Assembly (NCBI GenBank): GCA_964616755.1
Contig: CAZTSI010000003.1
Coordinates: 1-64,000 of the forward strand
Length of the DNA stretch: 64,000 nt
Direction of reading: 5' to 3'
Source: CAYNFR01 sp964616755
GTDB taxonomy: Bacteria; Bacteroidota; Bacteroidia; Chitinophagales; Saprospiraceae
This document shows, in pieces, positions 24,980-34,308 of the stretch. The translations under genes and the position numbers were made by a program. Every line of letters begins with the position of its first letter. Within the stretch, counting starts at the first letter, position 1. The notes under the pieces are model-generated. The model did no database searches, was not told the origin of the DNA, and saw only the letters and a list, made by a program, of their open reading frames with translations.

Positions 24980-27550
24980 CTAAAATTCGACCTTAAATCT
25001 GGCTCTTATTCCTAGCCCTCGAGCTCCAAACAAAACTGGGATATCGGGATGATCGAGATAGTTAAATCTTTTTACGAGGTCAACCCTTAGGACTTTAAAT
25101 ATATTAGTAACACCAATACTACCCTCCATGTAGGGTCCATCATAAAAAGTATAGGTATTGGGAGAACCATCTTCTCTAGTATCAAATTGTGGTAAGTCCT
25201 TGTTAAGCTCGGGATTATTGCGATCGCTGAGTTGGCCGTAGACCATTTTAAAGGTGGCAATTTCGCGTAGTCCCAACTTCTTGATCAATGGAATTCGGTT
25301 AAAAAAGAAGCCTTTAAAATAATGCTCAGATCGGATGAATACATAGCTATCGCTCACAAATTCAAGAAAATTCATCATGTTAAATGACGATCTCTCGTAG
25401 GCAAAAGATTGATTGGCACGAGGGATGAATAAGGTAGTGTAGGGTTGTTCTCCCCAAATTTTACCAGCTTCAATGCCAAAGTTATTATGCCCGAGAACGG
25501 AAACATTAAATCGCTTAAAAAATCCACCTTCCAAAAAATTAGAGGTATAATCTCCGCCAAGGACATTCCTAAACGAATGGGCATAGCGTACATTAATAAT
25601 GGGAAACTCGTTGATAATGGGTGTGCGGTATTGTCGCCCTTGAATGAACTGCTTGTTGGGGGCTAATTCGATACCGATGCCTATGGTCGTAGAAACTATC
25701 TCGTTCAATAATACTGGCTCTGTAATTCCATTTTCTATGGCAAGCCGCAAATCTCCATAAGGCGAAGTTTTCTTATTGCCGACAAAAATGTCCCATGCCA
25801 TGCCCGGTGTCTCTCTAGTATACTCAAATCGTGTTTCATTGTAGAGCAACATCTTATTTGTTGCGCCGCGTCTAGCAGATAAAAGTATATTGTCATTTTG
25901 AAAAAACTGTAAATCCTGACCAGGAAATGAAACATCTTTTTGATGGACGGCTTTGATGTAATGTTTTGGATTTTGTCTAAAGTCTTTTTGAAAACTATAA
26001 GTAAGCGCCCCTCTATATTTGAACCGTTCATCTCTAAATCCATAGGCGCCGTAGCCTTGAATTAACAAGTTTTTATTGAACTTAAAATTTGTTTCGAAGC
26101 CCATTCTTATACGTGAACCTTCCACCTGATTAAAACTATAAAATGTCGGTAGAGGGCCAATATCCAATCGGTCTAGAGGGATGAATCCAGTAGTCAGTAT
26201 ACGCACTCCTGTTACAAGACGCTTGTACGCAGGCAAGCTCGTTAATGTATCAAGCATTTCGTATAGCTTTACCTGATTGCCTGTTAAGGGCACTAAGCGA
26301 TTATCTGACCAATAACTGTCGTCTTTTTCAAAAAGACCCTCCACATCTATAATTCGTTCAATGTGATCATACAGCTTAGGGTCTGGCGCCGGCTCAAATA
26401 TAAAATTATCATAGGCCAGCGTGCGTGTACCAAAAAATCCGACCCCATTTTTAGCAACACTATAATCTATGATGATTTCATCTCTTGTCAAAACAAAAGC
26501 ATCTTCTAGCGGCGCAAAGTCTTGCCGTACTCTTAAGTCGTTGACAAAATTCAAATTGATATTGCCAATAATGCCAAAATCGGCTCTTACCACACGATTT
26601 AAGCTATCATCTGACACATAAAGATCTCCAGTAAACCCAAAATTCGTTTTGTTTCTTGGAATGAACCCAAGCCTGATGCTAGGAGTGTTATTGATAACTA
26701 AGCTATCTAAAATATAAAAGCGATAAAAGTTAAGCGCTAATGGGCTAATAGGGCTAATAAAATTATTATCTAAAAGTGGTATGATATTGTCATAGATATT
26801 AATATCCTTATATAGAAAATCTAAGGCATCAGTTAATGATTGATTGTCTAACTGATTGTCAAATTCTGTTTTCTTTACGGCTTCGCGGTATTCTTTTTTG
26901 GATTCAGGATCTTTACGGTAGTAAATTTTCGAACGCGATTCTTGGAGATACATGGGTAAAAAAATCTTGCCATTAACCTCTGATGTATCGAGATAATTCC
27001 ACAATAAATCGAAACTTTTGAAAAGCTTTCGATCTTTAAACTGCACTGTAATATTATTTAAATCTAGCTCTATTCGTTCGTATTGGTCATAGCTGTAGAA
27101 GGGTTGACCTTCGAGCCGATTATTTTTTTTGTTTGCAATGACCTTGCGCATAAGATCTACAGCGGGATTATTCTTTTTTGAGTATTTCGCTTTTTCAGCC
27201 TTAATCACTACATTGTCCAGCTCTAAAGACTTTTGAACTAAATAAAAATCAATATCTCTTGTCCTTGTTTCTTTTGCGATAATGGCACAGTTTTCTTCAA
27301 AACCTAAAAAGGAGGCACATAAACTGTCTGTAACAAATCGTGACTCTATTTCAAAGTAACCGTCCAAATCTGTGGTTGTCCCGACACTAGTGTTTTTAAA
27401 GCTTACGTTAGCAAAGGCGATTGGCTCCTTTGTCTGAGCATCATAGATGTGTCCAGATACCCTTGTGACCCCCTGTCCCAATAGTAGACTTGAATAGAGG
27501 AAGAATAAAGAAAGCAGTGTTAATTTGGCTGATGATATATAAAGCTGCAT
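24980..27550 (-). CDS. DUF5686 outer-membrane protein with carboxypeptidase-regulatory-like domain
   Basis: An 856-residue exported protein: signal peptide at about 1-26, then a CarboxypepD_reg-like beta-sandwich at about 30-105 (VSGHIYDAQTKEPIAFANV, GTTTDLDGYFEI), then the large DUF5686 region to the end. The C-terminal half alternates polar and hydrophobic residues with many aromatic positions and the last residue is Phe (RARFKVEF), as in outer-membrane beta-barrels. The carboxypeptidase-like domain is shared with TonB-dependent receptors, but no plug domain or TonB box is present. The role is unknown; export or surface assembly is a guess. Confidence 0.85.
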   Translation of the reverse strand: MQLYISSAKLTLLSLFFLYSSLLLGQGVTRVSGHIYDAQTKEPIAFANVSFKNTSVGTTTDLDGYFEIESRFVTDSLCASFLGFEENCAIIAKETRTRDIDFYLVQKSLELDNVVIKAEKAKYSKKNNPAVDLMRKVIANKKNNRLEGQPFYSYDQYERIELDLNNITVQFKDRKLFKSFDLLWNYLDTSEVNGKIFLPMYLQESRSKIYYRKDPESKKEYREAVKKTEFDNQLDNQSLTDALDFLYKDINIYDNIIPLLDNNFISPISPLALNFYRFYILDSLVINNTPSIRLGFIPRNKTNFGFTGDLYVSDDSLNRVVRADFGIIGNINLNFVNDLRVRQDFAPLEDAFVLTRDEIIIDYSVAKNGVGFFGTRTLAYDNFIFEPAPDPKLYDHIERIIDVEGLFEKDDSYWSDNRLVPLTGNQVKLYEMLDTLTSLPAYKRLVTGVRILTTGFIPLDRLDIGPLPTFYSFNQVEGSRIRMGFETNFKFNKNLLIQGYGAYGFRDERFKYRGALTYSFQKDFRQNPKHYIKAVHQKDVSFPGQDLQFFQNDNILLSARRGATNKMLLYNETRFEYTRETPGMAWDIFVGNKKTSPYGDLRLAIENGITEPVLLNEIVSTTIGIGIELAPNKQFIQGRQYRTPIINEFPIINVRYAHSFRNVLGGDYTSNFLEGGFFKRFNVSVLGHNNFGIEAGKIWGEQPYTTLFIPRANQSFAYERSSFNMMNFLEFVSDSYVFIRSEHYFKGFFFNRIPLIKKLGLREIATFKMVYGQLSDRNNPELNKDLPQFDTREDGSPNTYTFYDGPYMEGSIGVTNIFKVLRVDLVKRFNYLDHPDIPVLFGARGLGIRARFKVEF

Positions 27551-27754
27551 AAATTTGAAATGGACGCGAAAATAAACTAAAAAACCAAATTGTATTCCTC
27601 AAAGTCAACTCTTGAAGTGGGCAAAAACAACCCTCTACCAAGTATTTTTTGAGTCTTTCTTTGATTTATCTTGATCAATGATCATTAGTATAACGTGCGA
27701 AATCTCTACATCGTACAGGTAAAGCGTTTCTGTCAAAAGGCTTTTTTCATACGC

Positions 27755-29161
27755 TTAAGTGGTGGTATATATATGACCAATAGCGCGAATATCTTCGATC
27801 AATTCACATAGATCCTCCATGGTGGTCAGAGGATTCATAATGGAGATCCGTAAATATATTTCACCTCGAATGGTGGTTTGAACAATGTACCATTTTCCAT
27901 TTTCAATCAGACCTTGACGAATATGTCTATTGAGCTGATTCATGCGCGAGATATTATTCGTCCCATCGTGCATTCTGAAGCATAAAATATTACTCATAGG
28001 CCTGTGTGCAATGTGAAAATCTGTTTGGCCTAGAAGGTGAATCGCGAATTGGTCAGCAAGGTCATATTGACGGGTAATGAAATCATCAAGCGTTTGTTTG
28101 CCGACGGCGCGAAGCAATATAAATACCTTGAGACTCATCATGTATTTGGTGGTTTCAAAAGTGCGCTTTGCCAGATTGAACCATTCGATTTGCTCTTGAT
28201 TGAATAAATAGCTCGCCTCGTGCTCGAATATATTGTACGACTCTTTTTCATCTTTAAATAGTACAAAGGTGGCTAAAGCTGGTGTTAGCATCATTTTGTG
28301 GGCATCAATCACCATAGACTGACTTAAATGAGCCGTATGCAACAAATGATGATACTTAGTAGAGAGAATCGCTGCGCCACCATGAGCCCCATCGATATGC
28401 AGCCAAATAGATTCTCTAGCACAAATAGCACTTATCGAATGAAGGTCATCATACGACCCTGTAGCTGTTGAGCAAGCAGATGCCACAACGGCCATTACCT
28501 CGCGTCCACCAGCTCTTACATCGGCGATGGTTTCTGCAAGTATATTTAAATCCATCTGAAAAGCTTCATTTGTGGATATTTTTTTGATTTGGTTGTTTCG
28601 CATGCCCATGGTAGCACATGCGCGTTCGATGCAAAAATGGGCTTGGTCAGATACGATCACCACACCTTCAATGTCAGAGAACCTAAGCTTAAAGCTCTTT
28701 CTAGCTGCCAATAAGGCGGAAAGATTGGCGAGTGTTCCGCCATTGGTCATAAAGCCTCCGCTTTCCATAGGATAACCAAGAGTTTTGCACATCTCTCGCA
28801 CGCATATCCGCTCCAAAACAGTGGCGCCTTCTCCCATTTCATAGATGCCCATACCATTATTTAAGAGGTCAGAGACTAAGCCAGCAAGAGCCAACTCTGG
28901 CAGCGGTACAGAGACTTGGTGGCCTATATATCTAGGATGGTGAACCCTAATAGAGTCGTCGATTATGTCTTGATAAAATTGCTGTGTATCAATAAATTCA
29001 TAGTTCTCCCAGCGATCCAATAGTTTCTCAGGGGATTTATGGCGTATTACGTTACCTACTTTGTTAATAGAAGAATCCAGATAGTCTGCTAGAATATCAA
29101 TTAAAGCATAGCCTTCCTTTTTAAATTTTTCACTGTCGTATGCGGAGATCCAAGAATTCAT
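27755..29161 (-). CDS. PLP-dependent group II amino-acid decarboxylase
   Basis: A 468-residue PLP enzyme of the aromatic-L-amino-acid/glutamate/histidine decarboxylase family. H175 (SDQAHFCIER) stacks on the cofactor, D257-G-A-H-G lies at 257-261 and the PLP lysine is K289 in VIDAHKMMLTPA. FMTNGGTLANLSALLAAR is the typical phosphate-binding region. Substrate cannot be fixed: aromatic amino acids, aspartate (to beta-alanine) and diaminobutyrate are all used by close relatives in Bacteroidota. It is transcribed away from the menaquinone operon and has no partner gene on its strand within 200 bp. Confidence 0.85.
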   Translation of the reverse strand: MNSWISAYDSEKFKKEGYALIDILADYLDSSINKVGNVIRHKSPEKLLDRWENYEFIDTQQFYQDIIDDSIRVHHPRYIGHQVSVPLPELALAGLVSDLLNNGMGIYEMGEGATVLERICVREMCKTLGYPMESGGFMTNGGTLANLSALLAARKSFKLRFSDIEGVVIVSDQAHFCIERACATMGMRNNQIKKISTNEAFQMDLNILAETIADVRAGGREVMAVVASACSTATGSYDDLHSISAICARESIWLHIDGAHGGAAILSTKYHHLLHTAHLSQSMVIDAHKMMLTPALATFVLFKDEKESYNIFEHEASYLFNQEQIEWFNLAKRTFETTKYMMSLKVFILLRAVGKQTLDDFITRQYDLADQFAIHLLGQTDFHIAHRPMSNILCFRMHDGTNNISRMNQLNRHIRQGLIENGKWYIVQTTIRGEIYLRISIMNPLTTMEDLCELIEDIRAIGHIYTTT

Positions 29162-29261
29162 AAAAAGTCATTTTAATGTTAGACAAAATTCATGTATTTG
29201 TTGTGCGGTTGGCTATCTGTAGGTTTTATCCATTCCTCAACAAAGGGGCGTTAAAAGTACT

Positions 29262-29269
29262 TATGTTTG
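29262..29269 (+). promoter_or_regulatory. -7 element (TATGTTTG) before menC
   Basis: TATGTTTG fits the TAnnTTTG consensus and lies 11 bp before the menC ATG, which would give an almost leaderless transcript. No TTG is found at the -33 spacing, so support is limited to the -7 half. Confidence 0.4.
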
Positions 29270-29279
29270 TGAAGCTCTT

Positions 29280-30314
29280 ATGAAGAAATCGATTCAATCT
29301 TATAAATTAGCCTTTATTCGTCCGAGTGGCACGAGTAGGGGGGTATTACTGACGAAGGATAGTGTTTTAATTGCGGCATCCGTAGACAACCAAATTAAAG
29401 CGATCGGCGAGGCATCATATTTAGTAGGCTTGAATCCTGAGCCTTTTAATCAATTGCCGTCATTACTGGAGGCCTATCTGAAGGGGGGCGAGGCAAGACT
29501 GCATGAGTCACCCGCAGTGTCCTTTGGTGTGGAAATGTTTGAACAAGGGCTGAGAAGCAAAACCCCTTTTTCGTTATTTGATAATGCCTTCACCTCAGGA
29601 ACGTATGGTATTCCGATCAATGGCTTGGTATGGATGGGCGCTAAATCATACATGTTAGAGCAGATTAGGACAAAAATAGAACAGCAATACAGATGCATTA
29701 AAATTAAAGTGGGTGCTATTGCCTTTCAAGAGGAGCTCGACTTATTACAACACATTCGCAGAGAATATAAAGCAAGTGATATTGAGATTAGACTAGATGC
29801 TAATGGGGCGTTTGAGCCCAGATTTGCTTTAGATAAATTAGCACAAATGAGTGATTTTCAGATCCACTCTATTGAGCAACCGATCAAACCTGGACAAATG
29901 GAATGTATGGAGGAAATATGCGAAAAAAGCCCCATCCCCATTGCACTCGACGAGGAGTTGATATCTATCACTGATAGAGAAGCTTTGCTTCGCCGCATTA
30001 GACCTAAATATATTATATTGAAACCTAGTCTATTAGGTGGTTGGGCAGCCACAAAAGAATGGATAACCACCGCCGAGTCGTTACAAATAGGTTGGTGGGT
30101 TACCTCCGCTTTAGAATCTAACATTGGCCTAAATGCGATCTCTCAATGGGTTGGGGGGCTAAATACCACTATGCCGCAAGGTCTTGGTACAGGGCAGTTA
30201 TTCTCCAATAATATTGACTCGCCCTTGGTTATTAAAGACGCGAAATTATTTTATGACCCGTCAAAGAAGTGGAATCATCCGATGATGCTTAAAATCCTAG
30301 ACCTAAGATCGTGA
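29280..30314 (+). CDS. menC: o-Succinylbenzoate synthase MenC
   Basis: A 344-residue enolase-superfamily enzyme that dehydrates SHCHC to o-succinylbenzoate in menaquinone synthesis. The K-x-K acid/base pair is K141-I-K143, the metal ligands are D173 (RLDANGAF), E199 (IEQP) and D224 (ALDEE), and K248 (ILKPSLLGG) is the second catalytic lysine. MenC proteins of Bacteroidota are about this length. It overlaps menE by four bases (GTGA) and heads the compact menC-E-F-D run. Confidence 0.92.
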   Translation: MKKSIQSYKLAFIRPSGTSRGVLLTKDSVLIAASVDNQIKAIGEASYLVGLNPEPFNQLPSLLEAYLKGGEARLHESPAVSFGVEMFEQGLRSKTPFSLFDNAFTSGTYGIPINGLVWMGAKSYMLEQIRTKIEQQYRCIKIKVGAIAFQEELDLLQHIRREYKASDIEIRLDANGAFEPRFALDKLAQMSDFQIHSIEQPIKPGQMECMEEICEKSPIPIALDEELISITDREALLRRIRPKYIILKPSLLGGWAATKEWITTAESLQIGWWVTSALESNIGLNAISQWVGGLNTTMPQGLGTGQLFSNNIDSPLVIKDAKLFYDPSKKWNHPMMLKILDLRS

Positions 30315-31393
30315 AGATTATTTTCGACCAAATCACACTAACTATTAACTCTGCGGAAGATCTTATACAGATTAAAAAGACTACCGCTGTATTGGAAGAA
30401 TGGCAAAAATCAATTTTAGACGTAATGGAAAGATGGTACGATACGTCCACCTCTATGGGTGTCCATACATCAGGTTCCACAGGTGATCCTAAGTATATTG
30501 TTCACAGCAAGGTATCGATGGCGCAGTCTGCCTATAACACAATCCATTTTCTGCAATTGTCTAAAGGAATAAATGCTGGACTTTGTTTGCCGTCACAAGC
30601 TATTTCGGGTATGATGATGATCGTCAGAGCCATTCTTGGTGACTGGAATCTGCACGCCATAAAACCCTCCGTAGATATTCAGCCTTTTATCGGTGTTGAT
30701 ATGGATTTTATTGCGCTTACTCCACCTCAAATGCACTATAGTATAAACAAACATCTGGACTTCACCAGAACGATCAAGACGATTATTATAGGCGGGGCGC
30801 AAGTAAGTGCTTTACTATTATCCGCTATAAAGGGCTTGCCATGCAGGGTGTTTGAAACTTACGGCATGACTGAGACAATAACGCATGTCGCTCTACGGCC
30901 TTTGAATGGATCTGAGGAGGATGGTCTGTTCTCCGCCTTGCCTGATATTCATTTTGCCTGTGATAAAGATAGCGCACTAATCATCAACGTGGCTTATTTA
31001 GATGTAAAACGGATCTTTACAAATGATATAGTTAAGCTTCATTCTCCCTATCGATTTGAATGGTTAGGGCGCAGGGATAATGTGGTCAATAGCGGAGGAA
31101 TTAAACTATATCCAGAGAAAATTGAGACAAGGTTGTCAGCACTAGTGCCATTTCCTTTTTTTATCACTTCAGAAACGGATGACAAGCTGGGGCAAAAACT
31201 TGTTATGATCGTACAGATGAAGAACAGCGAAATATTGCCCTTCAAAAAGGAAGATTTAGCAGCTGTCTTGGATAAATATGAAATACCCAAGGCCTATTAT
31301 GGGGTCGAAGTATTTGCAAAAACGCTTACTTCCAAAATCCTTCGTTCCTTGGAATTATACCCTGATAAGAAAACCTTACGCCTTATAAATTAG
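30311..31393 (+). CDS. menE: o-Succinylbenzoate-CoA ligase MenE (short form)
   Basis: A 360-residue AMP-forming acyl-CoA ligase that activates o-succinylbenzoate. The phosphate-binding loop VHTSGSTGDPKYIVHSK lies near residues 55-71, the A5-like FETYGMTETITHVA follows, then the hinge RRDNVVNSGGIKLYPEKIE, and the catalytic C-terminal lysine is in TLTSKILRSL. It is shorter than the ~450-residue enzymes of Bacillus because the N-terminal subdomain is reduced, as usual in Bacteroidota. It starts at GTG 30311 inside the menC stop. Confidence 0.9.
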   Translation: MKIIFDQITLTINSAEDLIQIKKTTAVLEEWQKSILDVMERWYDTSTSMGVHTSGSTGDPKYIVHSKVSMAQSAYNTIHFLQLSKGINAGLCLPSQAISGMMMIVRAILGDWNLHAIKPSVDIQPFIGVDMDFIALTPPQMHYSINKHLDFTRTIKTIIIGGAQVSALLLSAIKGLPCRVFETYGMTETITHVALRPLNGSEEDGLFSALPDIHFACDKDSALIINVAYLDVKRIFTNDIVKLHSPYRFEWLGRRDNVVNSGGIKLYPEKIETRLSALVPFPFFITSETDDKLGQKLVMIVQMKNSEILPFKKEDLAAVLDKYEIPKAYYGVEVFAKTLTSKILRSLELYPDKKTLRLIN

Positions 31394-31407
31394 TTTGGTT
31401 TAAAATA

Positions 31408-32469
31408 ATGAAGCGTCTTATGTCCAAACAAGACACCTTATATTTTTTAGAATCACATGCGTTTGCTGCCTTCAGTGCACCTGGTGCCTCAGAGTATAAG
31501 CTCGTTTGTTCTGCTGACAGATCTTATAGCGAGTTCACTACTCTGTCAACAGATCAATATATCATAGCTCCCTATAATATGGCGGCAGAGAAAAGTATTT
31601 ATGCCATCTCAGTAGACGAAGTACATAACAATGTACCCTTTGAGTTTGCGAATTTCAATTTGTCGGATTATTCATCTACCACAAAAGCTGAATACGAGCG
31701 CTTATTTACGCTGGCCATGGATGCCATCTCAAATACTGATTTGCAAAAAGTCATTTTGTCTAGAAGGATAGTATTTGAGGCTTCGATAGATCCAGTTAAT
31801 ATTTTTCATGAGCTACGCTTAATATATCCTAACGCGTATGTCTTTATTTATCATCTACCCGGTAAAGGCCTTTGGGTGGGGGCAAGCCCCGAGGTATTGA
31901 TCGAACGAACAGGGGCTCAGACGTTTAGAAGCGTTGCACTAGCGGGTACACAAGGATTTAGCGGAAAGTCAATTAATCAGACAACTTGGGCAAATAAGGA
32001 GATTAAAGAACAATCGTTCATTGTCCAATATGTTGAAGAGGTATTTGCAGGACTTGACGTATGCGTAGAAGTGTCAGAAGCCAAGACTGTAAAAGCTGGT
32101 AATGTCCTGCATATCGCCAATGAACTTGCGCTGACAACGAATTTACCCTTGATTTCTCTTGTTCAGATTCTCCATCCCGGGCCTGCGCTTTCTGGATATC
32201 CTAAAAATCTTGCCATGGACTTCATTAACAGAGAAGAAACACACGATCGTGAATTTTACTGCGGTTTTATGGGTAGGGTCAGCGATCAATATGCAGATCT
32301 TTACATCAACTTACGATCAATGAAAGTGACTGAAAATCAGTTTATACTGTTCGTAGGTGGAGGAATTACCGCAGAGAGTAAGTGTGAAGATGAGTGGGTA
32401 GAAACCGAACAGAAATCACTTACTTTGCGCTCAGTGATAGATGCAAGCTTGATTTCACATCCTTTATGA
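31408..32469 (+). CDS. menF: Isochorismate synthase MenF
   Basis: A 353-residue chorismate-utilising enzyme that makes isochorismate for menaquinone (or, less likely, siderophores). The core shows LQKVILSRRIVFEA, WVGASPEVLIERTG, the VALAGTQGF segment, HIANELALTT, HPGPALSGYPKNLA and the Glu-rich FVGGGITAESKCEDEW motif at the C-terminus. The run menC-menE-menF-menD settles its pathway. Its stop overlaps the menD start (ATGA). Another ATG four codons in is also possible. Confidence 0.9.
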   Translation: MKRLMSKQDTLYFLESHAFAAFSAPGASEYKLVCSADRSYSEFTTLSTDQYIIAPYNMAAEKSIYAISVDEVHNNVPFEFANFNLSDYSSTTKAEYERLFTLAMDAISNTDLQKVILSRRIVFEASIDPVNIFHELRLIYPNAYVFIYHLPGKGLWVGASPEVLIERTGAQTFRSVALAGTQGFSGKSINQTTWANKEIKEQSFIVQYVEEVFAGLDVCVEVSEAKTVKAGNVLHIANELALTTNLPLISLVQILHPGPALSGYPKNLAMDFINREETHDREFYCGFMGRVSDQYADLYINLRSMKVTENQFILFVGGGITAESKCEDEWVETEQKSLTLRSVIDASLISHPL

Positions 32470-34175
32470 CCACAGATAAAAAAACGGTTGTTAGACTCAC
32501 CTCCATAGCGAAGGCAAAAGGAGTCAGGCATGTGGTGATTTCACCTGGTTCTAGAAACGCACCTTTAATCATTGCATTTGGCGAAGATGAGTCTTTTGTA
32601 TGCAAAAATATTCCAGACGAACGGGTGGCGGCTTTTTATGCCCTTGGGATGGCAATGGGTTTAGGCGAACCCGTGATTATATGTTGTACGTCTGGATCTG
32701 CCGTACTCAATTATGCTCCTGCGATAGCTGAAGCCTACTATCAAAAAATTCCTTTGATTGTGCTAACCGCGGATAGACCTCCTGCGTGGATAGATCAAAA
32801 TGCGGGACAGACTATGCGCCAACGCAATGTCTATGAAAACTTTGTCACGAAGAGCTTTGAACTTCTACTAGATTCGAAACGCCATGACGACATTTGGTAT
32901 AATGATCGAATGATCAATGAGGCGTTTGATCTTAGTTTAATACCTAGAAAGGGTCCAGTTCATATTAATTTCCCATTCGAAGAGCCACTTTATAATCAAC
33001 AGTCCGCTGATCAAGAGGATGTCTTGGCCAGAGTCATTCAGAGTTATTGTCCTTCACGACTTTTTAATGCGGATCAAAAGGCTCTATTCAAAGCGCTATG
33101 GGATGAAGCTGACAAAGTATTGATCGTCGTAGGACAGGCACGATATAATCCTAAGCTCGACACCTTATTAGGTCAATTGCTGGCCATGCAAAAAGTAGTC
33201 GTATTGACCGAAGCAACGTCCAATATTAAATGCGACAGCACAAGTAGTAGCATGGATCGATTAATTGCACCTATTACTCCTGAAGATTTCAACCGGCTTG
33301 CACCAGATATATTAATCAGTATGGGCGATGCGATAGTGTCAAAGCGGATTCGTGGGTTTTTGAATAAAATGCGACCGAAAAATCATTGGCATATTGATCC
33401 GACAGATAGCTTCATAGATACATACCAATCCTTGACTGCTAATGTCCTAGCCTTGCCCGAAGAGTTTTTAGATCAAATAGACTTTGTTGATAGCCCTAGC
33501 GCTTATAGTGAAGTCTGGCAAGAATTCGAAACCAAAACAGTGTTAGCTCACAACTATTTTTTGGAAAGTGTAGAATGGTCGGATCTGCGAGTTTTCGATC
33601 TAGTGCATCGTTATTTGCCCAATAATTCTCATCTACATTTAGCTAATAGTACTGCTGTAAGATATATTCAGTTGTTTGATCAGCGCTCTGATGTCTTTTA
33701 TTATGGAAATAGAGGCGTAAGTGGCATTGATGGGTGTACTTCTACCGCTATGGGTTTTGCCTCTACGACCAATGATATCGTAACGGTGATTACGGGTGAT
33801 ATCGGATTTCTGTACGATTCGAATGCCTTTTTTCATCACCATGTTCCGGAGAACTTCCGTGTACTATTAATCAACAATGCAGGAGGTAATATTTTTAGAT
33901 ATATTCCAGGGCCTACACAGACGAGACAACTTGAAGAACATTTTGAAGCAACGCACAATTTTACAGCAGAGGGTATTGCTAAGACTTATGGCATTGAGTA
34001 TGCGCAAGTCGAGGACGAAAAAGCGCTAATTGACCAATTGGAAAGAATGTTTGACCCTAGACTTAGCGCCGCAATGATCGTTGAGGTCATAACTCCAAGA
34101 GAGAGGAATGCAGCTATTCTCAAGGAATATTTTTCTTTCTTGGCAAATCCGAAAATGAGGGCGAACCAACCTTGA
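32466..34175 (+). CDS. menD: SEPHCHC synthase MenD
   Basis: A 569-residue thiamine-diphosphate enzyme that joins isochorismate and 2-oxoglutarate. It has the N-terminal HVVISPGSRNAPL, the catalytic Glu in PDERVAAFYALGMAMG, ICCTSGSAVLNYAPAIAEAY, and the C-terminal ThDP-binding GDIGFLYDSNAFFHHH...NNAGGNIF. I start it at ATG 32466, where it overlaps the menF stop by four bases; the frame is open 24 codons further upstream but inside menF. menB, menA and menH are not in this window, so the pathway must be completed elsewhere. Confidence 0.93.
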   Translation: MTTDKKTVVRLTSIAKAKGVRHVVISPGSRNAPLIIAFGEDESFVCKNIPDERVAAFYALGMAMGLGEPVIICCTSGSAVLNYAPAIAEAYYQKIPLIVLTADRPPAWIDQNAGQTMRQRNVYENFVTKSFELLLDSKRHDDIWYNDRMINEAFDLSLIPRKGPVHINFPFEEPLYNQQSADQEDVLARVIQSYCPSRLFNADQKALFKALWDEADKVLIVVGQARYNPKLDTLLGQLLAMQKVVVLTEATSNIKCDSTSSSMDRLIAPITPEDFNRLAPDILISMGDAIVSKRIRGFLNKMRPKNHWHIDPTDSFIDTYQSLTANVLALPEEFLDQIDFVDSPSAYSEVWQEFETKTVLAHNYFLESVEWSDLRVFDLVHRYLPNNSHLHLANSTAVRYIQLFDQRSDVFYYGNRGVSGIDGCTSTAMGFASTTNDIVTVITGDIGFLYDSNAFFHHHVPENFRVLLINNAGGNIFRYIPGPTQTRQLEEHFEATHNFTAEGIAKTYGIEYAQVEDEKALIDQLERMFDPRLSAAMIVEVITPRERNAAILKEYFSFLANPKMRANQP

Positions 34176-34308
34176 TAAGATTTATGACCTCTGGGGTGGA
34201 TTTTCTTATCCTAATTGCCCTACCTTGTCCGATAATTGTGTTAGATAATAATTCGATTCACATTTCCACTAGCTCATACAGAGTTTTGGGGAAATAAAAA
34301 AAACAAAT

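Noticed and set aside
34164..34225. GATAAGA/TCTTATC pair after menD as a terminator
   Set aside because: Seven-base stem with a loop of about 28 bases and no T run; not convincing.
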